From Sinorhizobium meliloti 4H41 (GTDB lineage Bacteria > Pseudomonadota > Alphaproteobacteria > Rhizobiales > Rhizobiaceae): DNA of 64,000 nt. Location: positions 496,001 to 560,000 of the forward strand of contig NZ_AQWP01000001.1 of the NCBI RefSeq assembly GCF_000375585.1, in the 5' to 3' direction. Shown in pieces: positions 27,850 to 38,255 of the stretch. The notes beneath the pieces were generated by a model. The model ran no database searches. It saw only the letters and a program-made list of their open reading frames with translations, and was not told the DNA's origin. Each line of letters opens with the position of its first letter. Position 1 is the first letter of the stretch. A program made the position numbers and the translations under genes.

Positions 27850-30126
27850 ATGGACATGAACGAAATCAAAGAGATTTTCTTCCAGGAATGCGAGGAGCAA
27901 CTCGCGGAACTGGAATCGGGTCTCCTCAAGCTCAATGACGGCGATCGCGATCCGGAAACGGTGAATGCCGTTTTCCGTGCGGTCCATTCCATCAAGGGCG
28001 GCGCCGGCGCCTTCGGGCTCGACGATCTCGTCTCCTTCGCGCATGTGTTCGAGACGACGCTCGATTGCGTTCGATCCAACAGGCTGGAACCCAATCAGGA
28101 CGTATTGAAAGTCATGCTGAGATCGGCGGACGTGCTTGCCGATCTCACCAACGCCGCCCGTGACGGCGGCGGCGTCGACGAGGCGCGCAGCCGGCAACTG
28201 ATCAAGGAACTCGAAGCGCTCGCCAACGGCGAATTGCCGCAAGCCGCCGCCGAATCCGCGCCGAAGGCGGCGCCGGCCGCCATTGCCCCGGCTGCTCCGG
28301 CCGTCAACGAGGAAGGCTTCCAGCCGGTTGCCTTCTCCTTCGACGATTTCGAGACAGGCGACGAGCCGACGATCGAACCGTCCACCTATGAGATCGTCTT
28401 CAAGCCCAAGTCGGATCTTTATTCCAAGGGCAACGACGCCACGCTGCTCCTGCGCGATCTCTCGCGCCTCGGCGAAATGAGCATCCATTGCGACATGGAC
28501 ACTCTGCCGCCGCTGGACCGGATGAATCCGGAGGAGGCCTATTTCTCCTGGAAGGTTTCGCTGAAGACCGACCAGGGCGAAGAGGCGATCCGCTCCGTGT
28601 TCGAATTCGCAGAGTGGGATTGCGACCTCGACGTCGCGCTCGCCGGCGGTACGGTCGGGATGGACGAGGACCTGCCGATGCAGCCCGTCCCCTTCGACCT
28701 TTCGATCCTCGAGGAGGAAGCCCAGGCGCCTGCCGGGCAAGAGGACCGGGCCGCCACCAGCGAGGGCGACCCCCGGAATGCGGCCGTCGCGGCGGCGCAG
28801 ACGGCGAGCAACGTCCTGCAAATGGCGCAGTCCACGGCGCGCGTCTCCCCGGAGAATGCCCGCACTTCCCAATCGGCATCGGCGGCACAGGCTGCCGCCC
28901 AGCAGGCCGCTTCCGCCGCAACCCCGACCATTCGCGTCGATCTCGATCGGGTCGACCGCCTGATCAATCTCGTCGGCGAACTCGTCATCAACCAGGCGAT
29001 GCTGTCGCAGAGCGTGATCGAAAACGACACCAACGGCACGTCGTCGATCAATATGGGCCTGGAGGAACTGCAGCAGCTTACGCGCGAAATCCAGGATAGC
29101 GTCATGGCGATCCGCGCGCAGCCGGTCAAGCCGGTCTTCCAGCGCATGTCCCGCATCGTTCGCGAAATCGCCGACATGACCGGCAAGTCCGTCCGTCTCA
29201 TCACCGAGGGTGAAAATACGGAAGTCGACAAGACGGTCATCGACAAGCTCGCCGAGCCGCTCACGCACATGATCCGCAACGCGGTCGATCACGGTCTCGA
29301 GACGCCGGAAAAACGGGTTGCCGCGGGCAAGAACCCAGAAGGAACGGTGCGGCTCACGGCCAAGCACCGTTCCGGCCGCATCGTCATCGAGCTTGCAGAC
29401 GACGGCGCCGGCATCAATCGCGAGAAGGTGCGCCAGAAGGCGATCGACAACGATCTCATTGCCGCGGACGCAAACCTTTCGGACGAGGAGGTCGACAACC
29501 TGATCTTCCACGCGGGTTTCTCCACGGCCGACAAGATCTCCGACATTTCCGGCCGCGGTGTCGGCATGGATGTCGTCAAGCGCTCCATCCAGGCACTCGG
29601 TGGCCGCATCAACATCTCTTCGAAGCCGGGCCAGGGCTCGATCTTCACCATGAGCCTGCCGCTGACGCTCGCCGTCCTCGATGGCATGGTGGTGACTGTC
29701 GCCAACCAGACGCTCGTCGTGCCGCTGACGGCAATCGTCGAGACGCTGCAGCCGGAGGCCTCCGCGATCCACAGCTTCGGTTCCAGCCAGCGGCTGATCT
29801 CGATCCGCGACTCCTTCTGCCCGCTGGTGGATGTGGGCCGCATCCTGAACTTTCGCGGGGCCCAGGCCAACCCGGTCGAAGGTGTGGCGCTTCTCGTCGA
29901 ATCCGAAGGCGGCGGCCAGCGCGCCCTGATGGTCGATGCCATCCAGGGCCAGCGCCAGGTGGTGATCAAGAGCCTCGAAGCCAACTACACGCATGTGCCC
30001 GGCATCGCCGCGGCGACCATTCTCGGCGACGGGCGCGTGGCACTCATCCTCGATGTCGACGCCATCGTTGCTGCGTCGCGCGGGCAATCCCTGAAACCCG
30101 AAATGTCGCTTGCTGCCGCCGGATAA
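27850..30126 (+). CDS. cheA: Chemotaxis histidine kinase CheA
   Basis: CheA (758 residues) has the P1 phosphotransfer domain with the phospho-accepting His in [25 protein letters not shown] (near residue 46). A long Ala-rich linker with a P2-like segment follows ([28 protein letters not shown]). The dimerisation helices begin near [19 protein letters not shown]. The kinase core has [19 protein letters not shown] and [13 protein letters not shown], and a CheW-like P5 domain closes the protein. It phosphorylates CheY1, CheY2 and CheB. The ATG at 27850 follows the cheY1 stop by 20 bases. Confidence 0.96.
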   Translation: MDMNEIKEIFFQECEEQLAELESGLLKLNDGDRDPETVNAVFRAVHSIKGGAGAFGLDDLVSFAHVFETTLDCVRSNRLEPNQDVLKVMLRSADVLADLTNAARDGGGVDEARSRQLIKELEALANGELPQAAAESAPKAAPAAIAPAAPAVNEEGFQPVAFSFDDFETGDEPTIEPSTYEIVFKPKSDLYSKGNDATLLLRDLSRLGEMSIHCDMDTLPPLDRMNPEEAYFSWKVSLKTDQGEEAIRSVFEFAEWDCDLDVALAGGTVGMDEDLPMQPVPFDLSILEEEAQAPAGQEDRAATSEGDPRNAAVAAAQTASNVLQMAQSTARVSPENARTSQSASAAQAAAQQAASAATPTIRVDLDRVDRLINLVGELVINQAMLSQSVIENDTNGTSSINMGLEELQQLTREIQDSVMAIRAQPVKPVFQRMSRIVREIADMTGKSVRLITEGENTEVDKTVIDKLAEPLTHMIRNAVDHGLETPEKRVAAGKNPEGTVRLTAKHRSGRIVIELADDGAGINREKVRQKAIDNDLIAADANLSDEEVDNLIFHAGFSTADKISDISGRGVGMDVVKRSIQALGGRINISSKPGQGSIFTMSLPLTLAVLDGMVVTVANQTLVVPLTAIVETLQPEASAIHSFGSSQRLISIRDSFCPLVDVGRILNFRGAQANPVEGVALLVESEGGGQRALMVDAIQGQRQVVIKSLEANYTHVPGIAAATILGDGRVALILDVDAIVAASRGQSLKPEMSLAAAG

Positions 30127-30131
30127 TCCCC

Positions 30132-30599
30132 ATGACCAATGCCGCAAAACATCTGACCAGTGGGGGACGGGAGCTGATCGCCTTCCGCGTCGGCGACCAG
30201 GAATTCTGCGTCAACATCATGTCGGTGCGCGAAATTCGCGGATGGACGCCGGCGACCCCCATGCCGCATGCGCCCCCCTGCGTGCTCGGCGTCATCAATC
30301 TGCGCGGCGCCGTGCTGCCGATCGTCGATTTCTCCGCCCGGCTAGGCATGAAGGCGGCCGAGCCGACGGTTCGGCACGTGATCATCGTCGCGCAGGTCAA
30401 GAGCAGGGTGGTCGGCCTGCTGGTCGACGCCGTTTCCGACATTCTCACCGTCTCCGACCGCGATATTCAGCCGACACCGGACATCGCGTCCGATTTCGAG
30501 CGGAGTTTCGCACGCGGCGTGTTGGCGATAGAGGGGCGCATGATCTGCCTCGTAGAGCTCGACTCGGTCTTCCCGAGCGAGGAAAGGGAGGCGGCATGA
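30132..30599 (+). CDS. cheW: Chemotaxis adaptor CheW
   Basis: The 155-residue protein is a CheW domain: [27 protein letters not shown], the signature [20 protein letters not shown] and [19 protein letters not shown]. It links receptors such as IcpA to CheA. It overlaps the cheR start (ATGA). S. meliloti has more than one CheW, so the numbering (cheW2 or cheW1) is left open. Confidence 0.95.
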   Translation: MTNAAKHLTSGGRELIAFRVGDQEFCVNIMSVREIRGWTPATPMPHAPPCVLGVINLRGAVLPIVDFSARLGMKAAEPTVRHVIIVAQVKSRVVGLLVDAVSDILTVSDRDIQPTPDIASDFERSFARGVLAIEGRMICLVELDSVFPSEEREAA

Positions 30600-31504
30600 G
30601 CGTGCGGGCCAACATCGATCAGAGTCCGTATCCGGACGAATGTCTCGCGAGCGGAGAATATCCGCTGACCCGCCGCGATCTTACCGAGATCGCCGCCATG
30701 ATCTACGCGGATGCCGGCATCTATCTCAACGAATCGAAGGCATCGCTCGTCTATTCGCGGCTTTCGAAGCATATTCGCAATCTCGGACTGAAGGGGTTCC
30801 GCGAGTACTGCCAGCTCGTCGCTTCGCCTGCCGGCGCGGCGGCACGCCGCGACATGCTTTCGCATCTCACGACGAATTTCACCCGCTTTTTCCGCGAAAA
30901 CCATCATTTCGAGCACCTGAAAACAGACGTTTTGCCGGGTCTCATCGCCCGCGCGAAGAACGGCGGCCGCGTTCGCATCTGGTCTGCGGCGTGTTCGGAT
31001 GGCCAGGAGCCCTATTCGATGGCGCTGACGGTGTTGTCGCTGCTGCCCAATGCCGCGGACTACGACTTTCGCATCCTCGCGACCGATATCGATCCGAAGA
31101 TCCTGGCGCTGGCGCGGGCCGGCGCCTACGACGCGACGGCGATCGAGACGGTGAACCCTGCCATGCGCAAGCAATGGTTCAGCGAGGTTGAAATCGGCGG
31201 TCGCCGCAAATGGCAGGTCGACGATCGCGTCAAGCGGCTGATCACCTTCAACGAACTCAACCTGATGGCGCAGTGGCCAATCAAGGGGCCGTTCGACGTG
31301 ATCTTCTGCCGCAATGTCGTGATCTATTTCGACGAGCCGACGCAGATGAAGATCTGGTCGCGCTTCGCCGGCGTGCTGGACAATGGCGGGCACCTTTATA
31401 TCGGCCACTCGGAACGCGTGTCGGGGGATGCAAAGGCGCTCTTCGACAATATCGGCATCACGACCTATCGCCACACCGGCAAGTTCCACGGAGGTCGGGC
31501 ATGA
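30596..31504 (+). CDS. cheR: Chemoreceptor methyltransferase CheR
   Basis: The 302-residue protein methylates glutamates of methyl-accepting proteins using S-adenosylmethionine. It has the N-terminal helical domain (about 25-85), then [39 protein letters not shown] (SAM-binding motif), [20 protein letters not shown] and [16 protein letters not shown]. It overlaps cheW at the start and cheB at the stop, in a tight translational chain. Confidence 0.95.
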   Translation: MSVRANIDQSPYPDECLASGEYPLTRRDLTEIAAMIYADAGIYLNESKASLVYSRLSKHIRNLGLKGFREYCQLVASPAGAAARRDMLSHLTTNFTRFFRENHHFEHLKTDVLPGLIARAKNGGRVRIWSAACSDGQEPYSMALTVLSLLPNAADYDFRILATDIDPKILALARAGAYDATAIETVNPAMRKQWFSEVEIGGRRKWQVDDRVKRLITFNELNLMAQWPIKGPFDVIFCRNVVIYFDEPTQMKIWSRFAGVLDNGGHLYIGHSERVSGDAKALFDNIGITTYRHTGKFHGGRA

Positions 31505-32550
31505 GCACTCCCGCACGTGTTCTCGTCGTCGACGACTCGGCCACCATGCGCGGCCTCATCTCCGCCGTGCTCAATGCCGATCCGGACATTACGGTCGTCG
31601 GTCAGGCTGCCGACGCGCTCGAGGCGCGCCAGGCGATCAAGCAGCTCGACCCCGATGTCGTGACCCTCGACATCGAGATGCCGAATATGAACGGCCTCGA
31701 ATTCCTCGACAAGATCATGCGGCTGAGGCCCATGCCGGTGATCATGGTCTCGACGCTGACGCATAGGGGCGCGGAAGCGACGATCGCCGCGCTCGAGATC
31801 GGCGCCTTCGACTGCGTCGGCAAGCCGCAGCAAGGGGATCCGCATCCGTTCCGCGATCTCGCCGACAAGGTCAAGGCGGCCGCGCGTTCGCAGCGCAAGT
31901 CCATGATCACCAGCAACAGGGCGGCTGCGCCGGCGGTGGCAGCCGTTTCCGACTACAGGGCAGGGCGCAAGATCGTCGCGATGGGAGCTTCGACCGGCGG
32001 GGTCGAGGCTCTGATCACGGTCCTGCAGAAGTTCCCGGCGAATTGCCCGCCGACGGTGATCACGCAACACATGCCGCACACCTTCACGAAGAGCTTTGCC
32101 GAACGGCTGAACCGGCTTTGCGCCCCGACGGTCCAGGAGGCGACGGATGGCGCGCGGCTCGAGGTCGGAAAGGTCTACCTGGCGCCCGGCGGCGAACGGC
32201 ATCTTGAGGTGCATAATGCCGCCGCGCCCTGCTGCCGACTGGTGGATCAGCCGGCGGTCAACGGACATCGACCCTCGGTCGACGTGCTGTTCGGTTCCGT
32301 CGCCGAACTGGCGGGCCGCAACGCCATCGGGGTGATTCTTACCGGAATGGGCCGCGATGGCGCCGCCGGTCTTCTGAAATTGCGGCATGCCGGGGCACGC
32401 ACCTTCGGTCAGAACGAAAAGACCTGTGTCGTCTACGGCATGCCGCGCGTCGCCTATGAATTGGGCGCGGTCGAAACGCAGCTCCCTCTCGGATCAATCG
32501 GGGAGGAGATTTTGAAGACGGCGGCAGCCCGAAAAGAAGGAATCGAATAA
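31501..32550 (+). CDS. cheB: Chemoreceptor methylesterase CheB
   Basis: The 349-residue protein has an N-terminal receiver domain with the phospho-Asp near residue 57 ([16 protein letters not shown]). The methylesterase domain carries the catalytic Ser in [10 protein letters not shown], the His in [18 protein letters not shown] and the Asp in [12 protein letters not shown]. It removes methyl groups placed by CheR and is activated by CheA. It overlaps cheR and shares one base with cheY2. Confidence 0.96.
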   Translation: MSTPARVLVVDDSATMRGLISAVLNADPDITVVGQAADALEARQAIKQLDPDVVTLDIEMPNMNGLEFLDKIMRLRPMPVIMVSTLTHRGAEATIAALEIGAFDCVGKPQQGDPHPFRDLADKVKAAARSQRKSMITSNRAAAPAVAAVSDYRAGRKIVAMGASTGGVEALITVLQKFPANCPPTVITQHMPHTFTKSFAERLNRLCAPTVQEATDGARLEVGKVYLAPGGERHLEVHNAAAPCCRLVDQPAVNGHRPSVDVLFGSVAELAGRNAIGVILTGMGRDGAAGLLKLRHAGARTFGQNEKTCVVYGMPRVAYELGAVETQLPLGSIGEEILKTAAARKEGIE

Positions 32551-32939
32551 TGTCTCTCGCCGAAAAGATAAAAGTTCTGATCGTCGACGATCAGGTCACG
32601 AGTCGTCTGCTCTTGGGCGACGCACTGCAGCAGCTCGGCTTCAAGCAGATCACCGCAGCCGGTGACGGGGAACAGGGCATGAAGATCATGGCTCAGAATC
32701 CCCATCATCTGGTCATCTCCGATTTCAACATGCCGAAAATGGATGGGCTCGGCCTGCTCCAGGCGGTGCGTGCGAACCCGGCCACGAAGAAGGCGGCCTT
32801 CATCATCCTCACGGCACAGGGCGACCGCGCGCTGGTGCAGAAGGCGGCTGCGCTCGGCGCCAACAACGTGCTGGCCAAGCCGTTCACGATCGAAAAGATG
32901 AAAGCCGCGATCGAGGCCGTGTTCGGGGCGCTGAAATGA
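32550..32939 (+). CDS. cheY2: Motor-acting response regulator CheY2
   Basis: The 129-residue receiver protein has the acidic pair Asp13-Asp14, the phospho-site Asp58 in [13 protein letters not shown], Thr in ILTAQG and Lys in [12 protein letters not shown]. In S. meliloti CheY2 is the regulator that slows the flagellar motor when phosphorylated (established); here the similar length and place in the operon support that identity. Its last codons overlap the cheD start. Confidence 0.94.
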   Translation: MSLAEKIKVLIVDDQVTSRLLLGDALQQLGFKQITAAGDGEQGMKIMAQNPHHLVISDFNMPKMDGLGLLQAVRANPATKKAAFIILTAQGDRALVQKAAALGANNVLAKPFTIEKMKAAIEAVFGALK

Positions 32940-33487
32940 ACACCGAGGCTGCCGGCAGGCGCGTTCATGTCATTCAGGGCGAGTTCAAGGTCGTCAACGA
33001 TCCGGATATCGTGCTTTCGACCATTCTCGGCTCCTGCGTGGCCGCCTGCATGCGCGATCCGGTGGCCGGCGTCGGCGGCATGAATCACTTCCTGCTGCCG
33101 GGATCGGCGACCTCGCCGAGTTCCGGCGCGGACGCCACGCGCTACGGCGTGCACCTGATGGAGCTTCTCATCAACGGCCTCCTGAAGCAGGGCGCGCGCC
33201 GCGACCGGCTGGAGGCGAAGATCTTCGGCGGAGCCAGGACGATTGCGCGTTTCTCGAATGTCGGCGAGCAGAATGCCGCCTTCGCGCGCCAGTTCCTCAT
33301 GGACGAGGGTATCCGCATCGTCGGCGAAAGCACCGGCGGCGACCACGGGCGTAAGCTCGAATACTGGCCGTCGTCAGGGCGCGCGCGGCAATATGCGCTG
33401 ACCGGCGTGGAGGCACAGCGGGCGCTTCAGATGGACCAGCGGCCCGCCGTGCCGAAGCCGGCCGAAAGCTCCATCGAATTCTTCTGA
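32936..33487 (+). CDS. cheD: Chemoreceptor deamidase CheD
   Basis: The 183-residue protein carries the CheD signature [28 protein letters not shown], with the catalytic Cys and His. [30 protein letters not shown] follows, with the usual Gly-rich KIFGGA. CheD deamidates Gln to Glu in receptors and may modulate phosphatase activity. It overlaps the cheY2 stop and precedes cheT by 30 bases. Confidence 0.94.
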   Translation: MNTEAAGRRVHVIQGEFKVVNDPDIVLSTILGSCVAACMRDPVAGVGGMNHFLLPGSATSPSSGADATRYGVHLMELLINGLLKQGARRDRLEAKIFGGARTIARFSNVGEQNAAFARQFLMDEGIRIVGESTGGDHGRKLEYWPSSGRARQYALTGVEAQRALQMDQRPAVPKPAESSIEFF

Positions 33488-33517
33488 TCATACCGGCCGA
33501 GGCCACGTGAGGAAACA

Positions 33518-33892
33518 ATGCAGAAAGACCACAACCAGCCTCACGCGGAAGAATCTCTGCCGGACGTGCTGATGCGCGTCGTCACGGAACTCCACGATGT
33601 CGCTTATCTGATCGAGCGCATAGAGCCTCAACTCATGAGCGATGCCGGCGCCGGCGCGGACAGGATCATGGTGCTGCAGGGCATCGACCTTGCGGTGCAG
33701 AAGACGCGCGGGCTCGCCGAGTTCATCGATACCATCACCGCCTCCATTCCCGACACCTGCCTGGTCGACGTCACCACCGCAGTCAGCCTCGTCAAGCTGG
33801 CCGACATGAAGAAGGCGCTCGGCAGCGGCATTCTCCGGCATGGGCATTCGCAGCCGCTGACCAAGGCGGCCGGCGACTTCGAGGCCTTCTGA
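33518..33892 (+). CDS. cheT: CheT-like chemotaxis protein
   Basis: This 124-residue, helix-rich protein (LPDVLMRVVTELHDVAYLIERIEPQLM, MVLQGIDLAVQKTRGLAEFIDTIT) occupies the last position of the che operon, where S. meliloti encodes CheT. CheT shows structural relation to CheZ-like phosphatases, by what I recall. No DxxxQ-type CheZ motif is certain, though VLQGIDLAVQKT resembles it. An AGGA site sits ahead of the ATG. No signal or membrane segment is present. Confidence 0.85.
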   Translation: MQKDHNQPHAEESLPDVLMRVVTELHDVAYLIERIEPQLMSDAGAGADRIMVLQGIDLAVQKTRGLAEFIDTITASIPDTCLVDVTTAVSLVKLADMKKALGSGILRHGHSQPLTKAAGDFEAF

Positions 33893-34211
33893 GGGGCGTC
33901 GTCGCAGAGGAGTGCCCCTTCCTTCGGGTCGCACCCGGTTTAACCCGAGGGCTAACCCTCTCCCAACTGGCGGACGAGGGCCGCCGCGCGATCGGGACGG
34001 TGCGCTGCGCGACAGTTCGCCGATACCTGACCTTTCGCCAAGTTCGCGCAAGTTTCGTGTCCTAGCTTCGCTTCCGGGGCTGGTAGATTCGCGGCTAATG
34101 CAGAACGGCTGAGCGCAAGCCGTTTTCCAGCAAACCCGAATGTTGGATCTGCGCAGGGTACCGACCGGATAATCGGAGCGGGTGCCTTGCGATACTGGGT
34201 GCGGAAACAGA
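33893..34211. other. Gap between cheT and fliF
   Basis: About 320 bases with no gene. The first half holds short GC-rich self-complementary stretches (CGGGTCGCACCCG, GGTTTAACCCGAGGGCTAACC) that could end the che transcript. The second half should carry the fliF promoter, but I see no clear consensus. Confidence 0.4.
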
Positions 34212-35885
34212 ATGAATCTGTTCGATCAATTCTCGATGTTCACGAAAAATCTGAGCGATCTCGGACAAGGAAAGCTCATCGCGCTTGCCGTGGCCGGCGT
34301 CGTGGCGATCGGCTTCATCCTCGGTGCCGGTATCTATGTGAACCGGCCGTCCTTCGAGACGCTCTATGTCGGTCTCGAACGCAGCGACGTCACCCAGATC
34401 AGCATTGCGCTTGCAGAGGCCAACGTCGACTTCGAAGTCGGCACCGACGGCGGCAGCATCCAGGTGCCCGTGGGCATGACCGGCAAGGCCCGTCTGCTGC
34501 TTGCCGAGCGCGGCCTGCCGAGCAGCGCCAATGCCGGTTACGAGCTCTTCGACAATGTCGGTTCGCTCGGGCTCACGTCCTTCATGCAGGAAGTGACCCG
34601 CGTTCGGGCGCTCGAGGGCGAAATCGCCCGCACGATCCAGCAGATCTCCGGCATCGCCGCCGCACGCGTCCACATCGTCATGCCGGAGCGCGGCAGCTTC
34701 CGCAAGGCCGAGCAGACGCCGACGGCCTCGGTCATGATACGGGCAAGCGCCACGGTCGGCCGCGGCGCCGCGTCCTCCATCCGGCATCTGGTCGCGTCGT
34801 CCGTGCCGGGCCTCGATGTCGACGACGTCACCGTTCTCGATTCGACCGGCCAACTGCTCGCATCCGGCGACGACCCGTCGAACAGCGCGCTCAATCAGTC
34901 ACTCGGCGTCGTCCAGAACGTTCAGTCCGATCTCGAAAAGAAGATCGACAATGCGCTGGCGCCATTCCTCGGGATGGACAATTTCCGCACCAGTGTCACC
35001 GCCAGGCTCAACACCGATGCGCAGCAGATTCAGGAGACGGTCTTCGATCCGGAATCGCGCGTCGAGCGCTCGACGCGCGTGATCAAGGAAGAGCAGAAGT
35101 CCAGCCAGCAGCAGCCGGACAATGCCGCGACGGTCCAGCAGAACGTCCCCCAGGCCGCCCCGCGCGGCGGAGCCGGTCAGCAGTCGAGCGACGAGGCGGC
35201 GAAGAAGGAAGAGCAGACGAATTACGAGATCAACAGCAAGACGATCGCCACCGTCAAGAACAGCTATTCGATCGAGCGGCTGTCGATCGCGGTCGTCGTC
35301 AATCGCGGGCGCCTCGCGGCCATGGCTGGCGAACCCGCGGATCAGGCGAAGATCGATGCCTATCTGCAGGAGATGCAGAAGATCGTTTCCTCTGCCGCCG
35401 GGATAGATCCGGGCCGCGGCGACGTCGTGACGTTGAACGCCATGGATTTCGTGGAGACACAGCTCCTCGACCAGGCGGTGCCGGGTCCGGGGATCATGGA
35501 AATGCTGACGCGCAACCTCGGCGGCATCATCAACGCGCTCGCCTTCGTCGCAGTCGCTTTCCTGGTCGTGTGGTTCGGGATGCGGCCGCTTGCGCGCCAG
35601 CTGGGCTTCGGCGGCCAGGCGGGCAAGCTTGAAGGCGAAGCCGCCGGGCTCGAACTGCCGGACTTCTCGCCGGCCGGCGCCGGCGCAGGGGGGGCCCTCA
35701 TGGAGGGGTTCGGCTCCGATTTCGGCTTCGACGGCGGCGACGATCTGCTCAATCTCGGCGACGAGGCGGGCTTCAACCGCCGCGTCAAGGAAGGGCCGGA
35801 GCGGCGTCTCGCCCGGATGGTCGAGATCAGCGAAGAGCGGGCGGCGAAGATCCTGCGAAAATGGGCGGTCGATCGGGCGGCGTGA
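34212..35885 (+). CDS. fliF: Flagellar MS-ring protein FliF
   Basis: The 557-residue protein forms the MS-ring in the inner membrane, the base on which the flagellum is built. Two membrane helices are visible: residues about 23-45 (IALAVAGVVAIGFILGAGIYV) and about 435-455 (NALAFVAVAFLVVWFGM). Between them lie the ring-building motifs (FETLYVGLERSDVTQISIALAEANVDFEV, MQEVTRVRALEGEIARTIQQISGIAAARVHIVMPER). The C-terminus binds FliG. The start at 34212 (MNLFDQFSMF) matches rhizobial FliF; an in-frame earlier ATG at 34182 lacks a ribosome site. Confidence 0.95.
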   Translation: MNLFDQFSMFTKNLSDLGQGKLIALAVAGVVAIGFILGAGIYVNRPSFETLYVGLERSDVTQISIALAEANVDFEVGTDGGSIQVPVGMTGKARLLLAERGLPSSANAGYELFDNVGSLGLTSFMQEVTRVRALEGEIARTIQQISGIAAARVHIVMPERGSFRKAEQTPTASVMIRASATVGRGAASSIRHLVASSVPGLDVDDVTVLDSTGQLLASGDDPSNSALNQSLGVVQNVQSDLEKKIDNALAPFLGMDNFRTSVTARLNTDAQQIQETVFDPESRVERSTRVIKEEQKSSQQQPDNAATVQQNVPQAAPRGGAGQQSSDEAAKKEEQTNYEINSKTIATVKNSYSIERLSIAVVVNRGRLAAMAGEPADQAKIDAYLQEMQKIVSSAAGIDPGRGDVVTLNAMDFVETQLLDQAVPGPGIMEMLTRNLGGIINALAFVAVAFLVVWFGMRPLARQLGFGGQAGKLEGEAAGLELPDFSPAGAGAGGALMEGFGSDFGFDGGDDLLNLGDEAGFNRRVKEGPERRLARMVEISEERAAKILRKWAVDRAA

Positions 35886-35914
35886 AAAATGCCGGCGGAA
35901 ACCTGAACTGGAAC

Positions 35915-35941
35915 AAAGTCCCGCCCAACAGGCGGGACTTT
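35915..35941 (+). terminator. Intrinsic hairpin after fliF
   Basis: AAAGTCCCGCC and GGCGGGACTTT form a perfect 11-bp stem with a five-base loop, 29 bases after the fliF stop. The outer A/T pairs would give a short U-tract. Confidence 0.75.
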
Positions 35942-36191
35942 GCCTATTGCGCGCGCCTCAATCCGGCCCGCGCCGGCGCAAGGGCCTTCCGAGAGTATTG
36001 GCGAGTCTAGCTCCGGCTGGCGACGACACGGGGGAGTCCGGCCAAAGAATCCGCCCCTCGTCATGGACTCCGTCAGATGGCCGTCGGCAAATTTAAACCA
36101 ATTTTTAATTAATTTAGATTCGCACGCCGCTCTCCGTGCTGCGGCTCGCACAAACAGTTACTCCGCGTTGTTTGCGGGCTCCGGAGGAGTA

Positions 36192-36229
36192 TTGAAATAT
36201 ATATTCGAAAAGGCGGAATATAATTTCAA
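36192..36229. repeat. Large AT-rich palindrome upstream of visN
   Basis: TTGAAATATATATTC and GAATATAATTTCAA are reverse complements apart from one base, around a nine-base centre. It stands out against the GC-rich surroundings, about 480 bases before visN, and no described feature explains it. Confidence 0.5.
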
Positions 36230-36710
36230 GCACAGACTTTCCGCATTCCCGGCGTTGCTGTCAATGAGCCCGCCAGGATTTGATGCATTTCGGCAACATT
36301 CCCCGGCTTAAAGTAAGTCTTGGATGAACAGTTGAGGCGTCCCGAAAGCAACCGATCTGCAACGAAAGGGCGAGCTCCCGTCCTATGTCACGGATTTTCA
36401 ACCGCGCAGCCACAAACAACGATCGCAGGATGACGTTTATTATCAACATCTTGATTAGAGAAGCGGTCGGAGTGGAAGCGTGACCGGCCGCCCACCGGCT
36501 CACGCATACGTGAATGGCTCAAGGCAAGGTTGGCAAGTAATCGCGCAACAGGACGCCCTGTCTTTTTGGGGGCAGCGATGTACAGTTTAGCAATTGATTC
36601 GCGTCCTGATGCTCGCTTGGTGGCAAGAATACCGGCGAAGCCGGCTGTCGGGGACGACAGGGCAAGCGTGACATTCCAGGGCGTCGAATCCGGCACGGGG
36701 GCTGAGTGTT

Positions 36711-37448
36711 ATGGAAATGTCGCGGTCGGACGCAGTCTGGTCTTCGGAGACCGCTGCTCCGCGGGTTTGTGGACGCAAAATATCAAGGGAGCAACTGATC
36801 CGAAGGCTTGGGGAAGTGGCCTCGGGCACGGGACTCGGCAACGGATTGGCGGCGCTGACGGAATATGTCGGCGCAACCCATTACCTTCTCGCCCGGCAGG
36901 ATGTTTCGCAGGACGGCGGGCTTGATTTTGTCGTCTGTTCCGACTGGCCGTTCGACATCGTTCGGCGTCTTTCGGGCATTGTCGCCGGGCTCCATGCGAA
37001 GAGCACCGAACTGGAAAAGTGCCTCGCCCAACTGCAGCCGGCCTTCCATACGATGCCCGACGATATCGGTTTGCCGCGCGGGGTAAGCCGGAGCTATTGC
37101 GCCGTGACCTTCAGCGTAGGGCGCAGGCGGTTCTCCTTGATGCTGCTCTTCCCGGAGGACGTGATCCTCTCCCAGGAGGCGCTGCGCGACATCGCGGTGC
37201 TTGCCGGCTATGTCGCCAGTCACAAGATCAAGGCCGATGTGCGCCACGACCGGGAATGCGAACTGACCGAGCGCGAGCTCGAATGTCTGTTCTGGATTGC
37301 CGAAGGCAAGACGAGCGATGAGATCGCCGTCATACTCGGGATCTCCCGCAACACGATCAACAACTACATCACCAGTGTAATGCGCAAGACGGCGACGCGA
37401 ACGCGGTCGGAAGCGATCGCCCACGCCGTGCGCAACAATCTGGTTTAG
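36711..37448 (+). CDS. visN: LuxR-type master motility regulator VisN
   Basis: The 245-residue protein has an N-terminal sensor-like region. The C-terminal LuxR helix-turn-helix is LTERELECLFWIAEGKTSDEIAVILGISRNTINNYITSVMRKTATRTRSEAIAHAV. In S. meliloti VisN and VisR act as a heterodimer at the top of the flagellar cascade and activate rem (established knowledge). The start may be 36711 or the ATG at 36717. The visR start follows after about 11 bases, consistent with an operon. Confidence 0.92.
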   Translation: MEMSRSDAVWSSETAAPRVCGRKISREQLIRRLGEVASGTGLGNGLAALTEYVGATHYLLARQDVSQDGGLDFVVCSDWPFDIVRRLSGIVAGLHAKSTELEKCLAQLQPAFHTMPDDIGLPRGVSRSYCAVTFSVGRRRFSLMLLFPEDVILSQEALRDIAVLAGYVASHKIKADVRHDRECELTERELECLFWIAEGKTSDEIAVILGISRNTINNYITSVMRKTATRTRSEAIAHAVRNNLV

Positions 37449-37459
37449 GAGCGGTGACG

Positions 37460-38200
37460 ATGGCTTATCTCGTGACGCAGGATCGCGACGACGCCGGCCG
37501 GTCGGGTCGCAACGTCCGCGCGGCGCGGGCGGCGACGCTGGTGACGCGCTTGCAGGCCATGCAACGGCAGATCAACGCCAAGAATTTCGCCGTTCTGCGA
37601 ACGAATGGCAGGGGCGTCCCCGGAACGCGTAAGCTCACCTGCGTCCTCCACAACTGGGGAGCTGCTTGCGAAGAAAACGCGCGTGATCTGATTATTCTCT
37701 ACGGCGACGAGTTGCTCCAGCATCTCGATCTTTCCCTGCTGCCGGTGCTCTGGAACGGTCAGGGCGAGCATCAGACCGCCGAAGCCTCGGATTTCGGCCC
37801 GTTCACGCGCCGGCTGAGAGAGCGCAAGCTTTCCTATTCGGGCATCGCCTTTCCGATAAGGCTCGGCGCGCAGGGCAACGGCTACGTGATTTTCGCCGGC
37901 AGCTACCTCGATGTTTCGGGCGAACAGATCGTCGAGCTGCACGGCCGCAGCGCGCAGATCATGACAGACCTCCTGGCCGCCGACGAGAAGCGCCTGTTCA
38001 AGACCGAAGCTTTGAGCGATCGCGAGATCGCCTGCCTGCAAATGGCCGGCGACGGACATATCAGCGAGGAGATCGCCGACAAGATGGGCCTCTCGATACA
38101 TACGGTGAATGCCTATCTCGGGGCCGCGACGACGAAGCTCGACTCCGTCAACCGGATCCAGGCGATAGCCAAGGCGATCCGCCTTGGCTATATCAGCTAG
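37460..38200 (+). CDS. visR: LuxR-type master motility regulator VisR
   Basis: The 246-residue partner of VisN. The N-terminal half shows the autoinducer-domain-like layout (LVTRLQAMQRQINAKNFAVLR, YSGIAFPIRLGAQGNGYVIFAGSYLD). The C-terminus has the LuxR DNA-binding helix-turn-helix LSDREIACLQMAGDGHISEEIADKMGLSIHTVNAYLGAATTKL. ATG at 37460 has AGGAG eight bases upstream; a GTG at 37454 is too close to that site. Whether the sensor region binds a ligand cannot be said from sequence. Confidence 0.92.
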   Translation: MAYLVTQDRDDAGRSGRNVRAARAATLVTRLQAMQRQINAKNFAVLRTNGRGVPGTRKLTCVLHNWGAACEENARDLIILYGDELLQHLDLSLLPVLWNGQGEHQTAEASDFGPFTRRLRERKLSYSGIAFPIRLGAQGNGYVIFAGSYLDVSGEQIVELHGRSAQIMTDLLAADEKRLFKTEALSDREIACLQMAGDGHISEEIADKMGLSIHTVNAYLGAATTKLDSVNRIQAIAKAIRLGYIS

Positions 38201-38255
38201 CCATCGCTAAGGCCTGTCGAGATCCGGAATTCCCGCGGCGGCCTGTTCGATTTCC

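Larger units (their letters stand above)
35886..36710. other. Long non-coding region upstream of visN
   Basis: 825 bases between fliF and visN. It holds the fliF terminator (35915-35941), AT-rich DNA near 36090-36120, and a near-perfect 38-base palindrome at 36192-36229. No ORF here shows a recognisable protein. The length suits a regulated promoter for the master regulators visNR. Confidence 0.5.

Noticed and set aside
27682-30147. 821-codon minus-strand ORF opposite cheA
   Set aside because: Shadow of cheA; no family match and no promoter or ribosome site.
36530-36925. 131-codon plus ORF across the visN start
   Set aside because: Overlaps visN in another frame and lacks any recognisable sequence.
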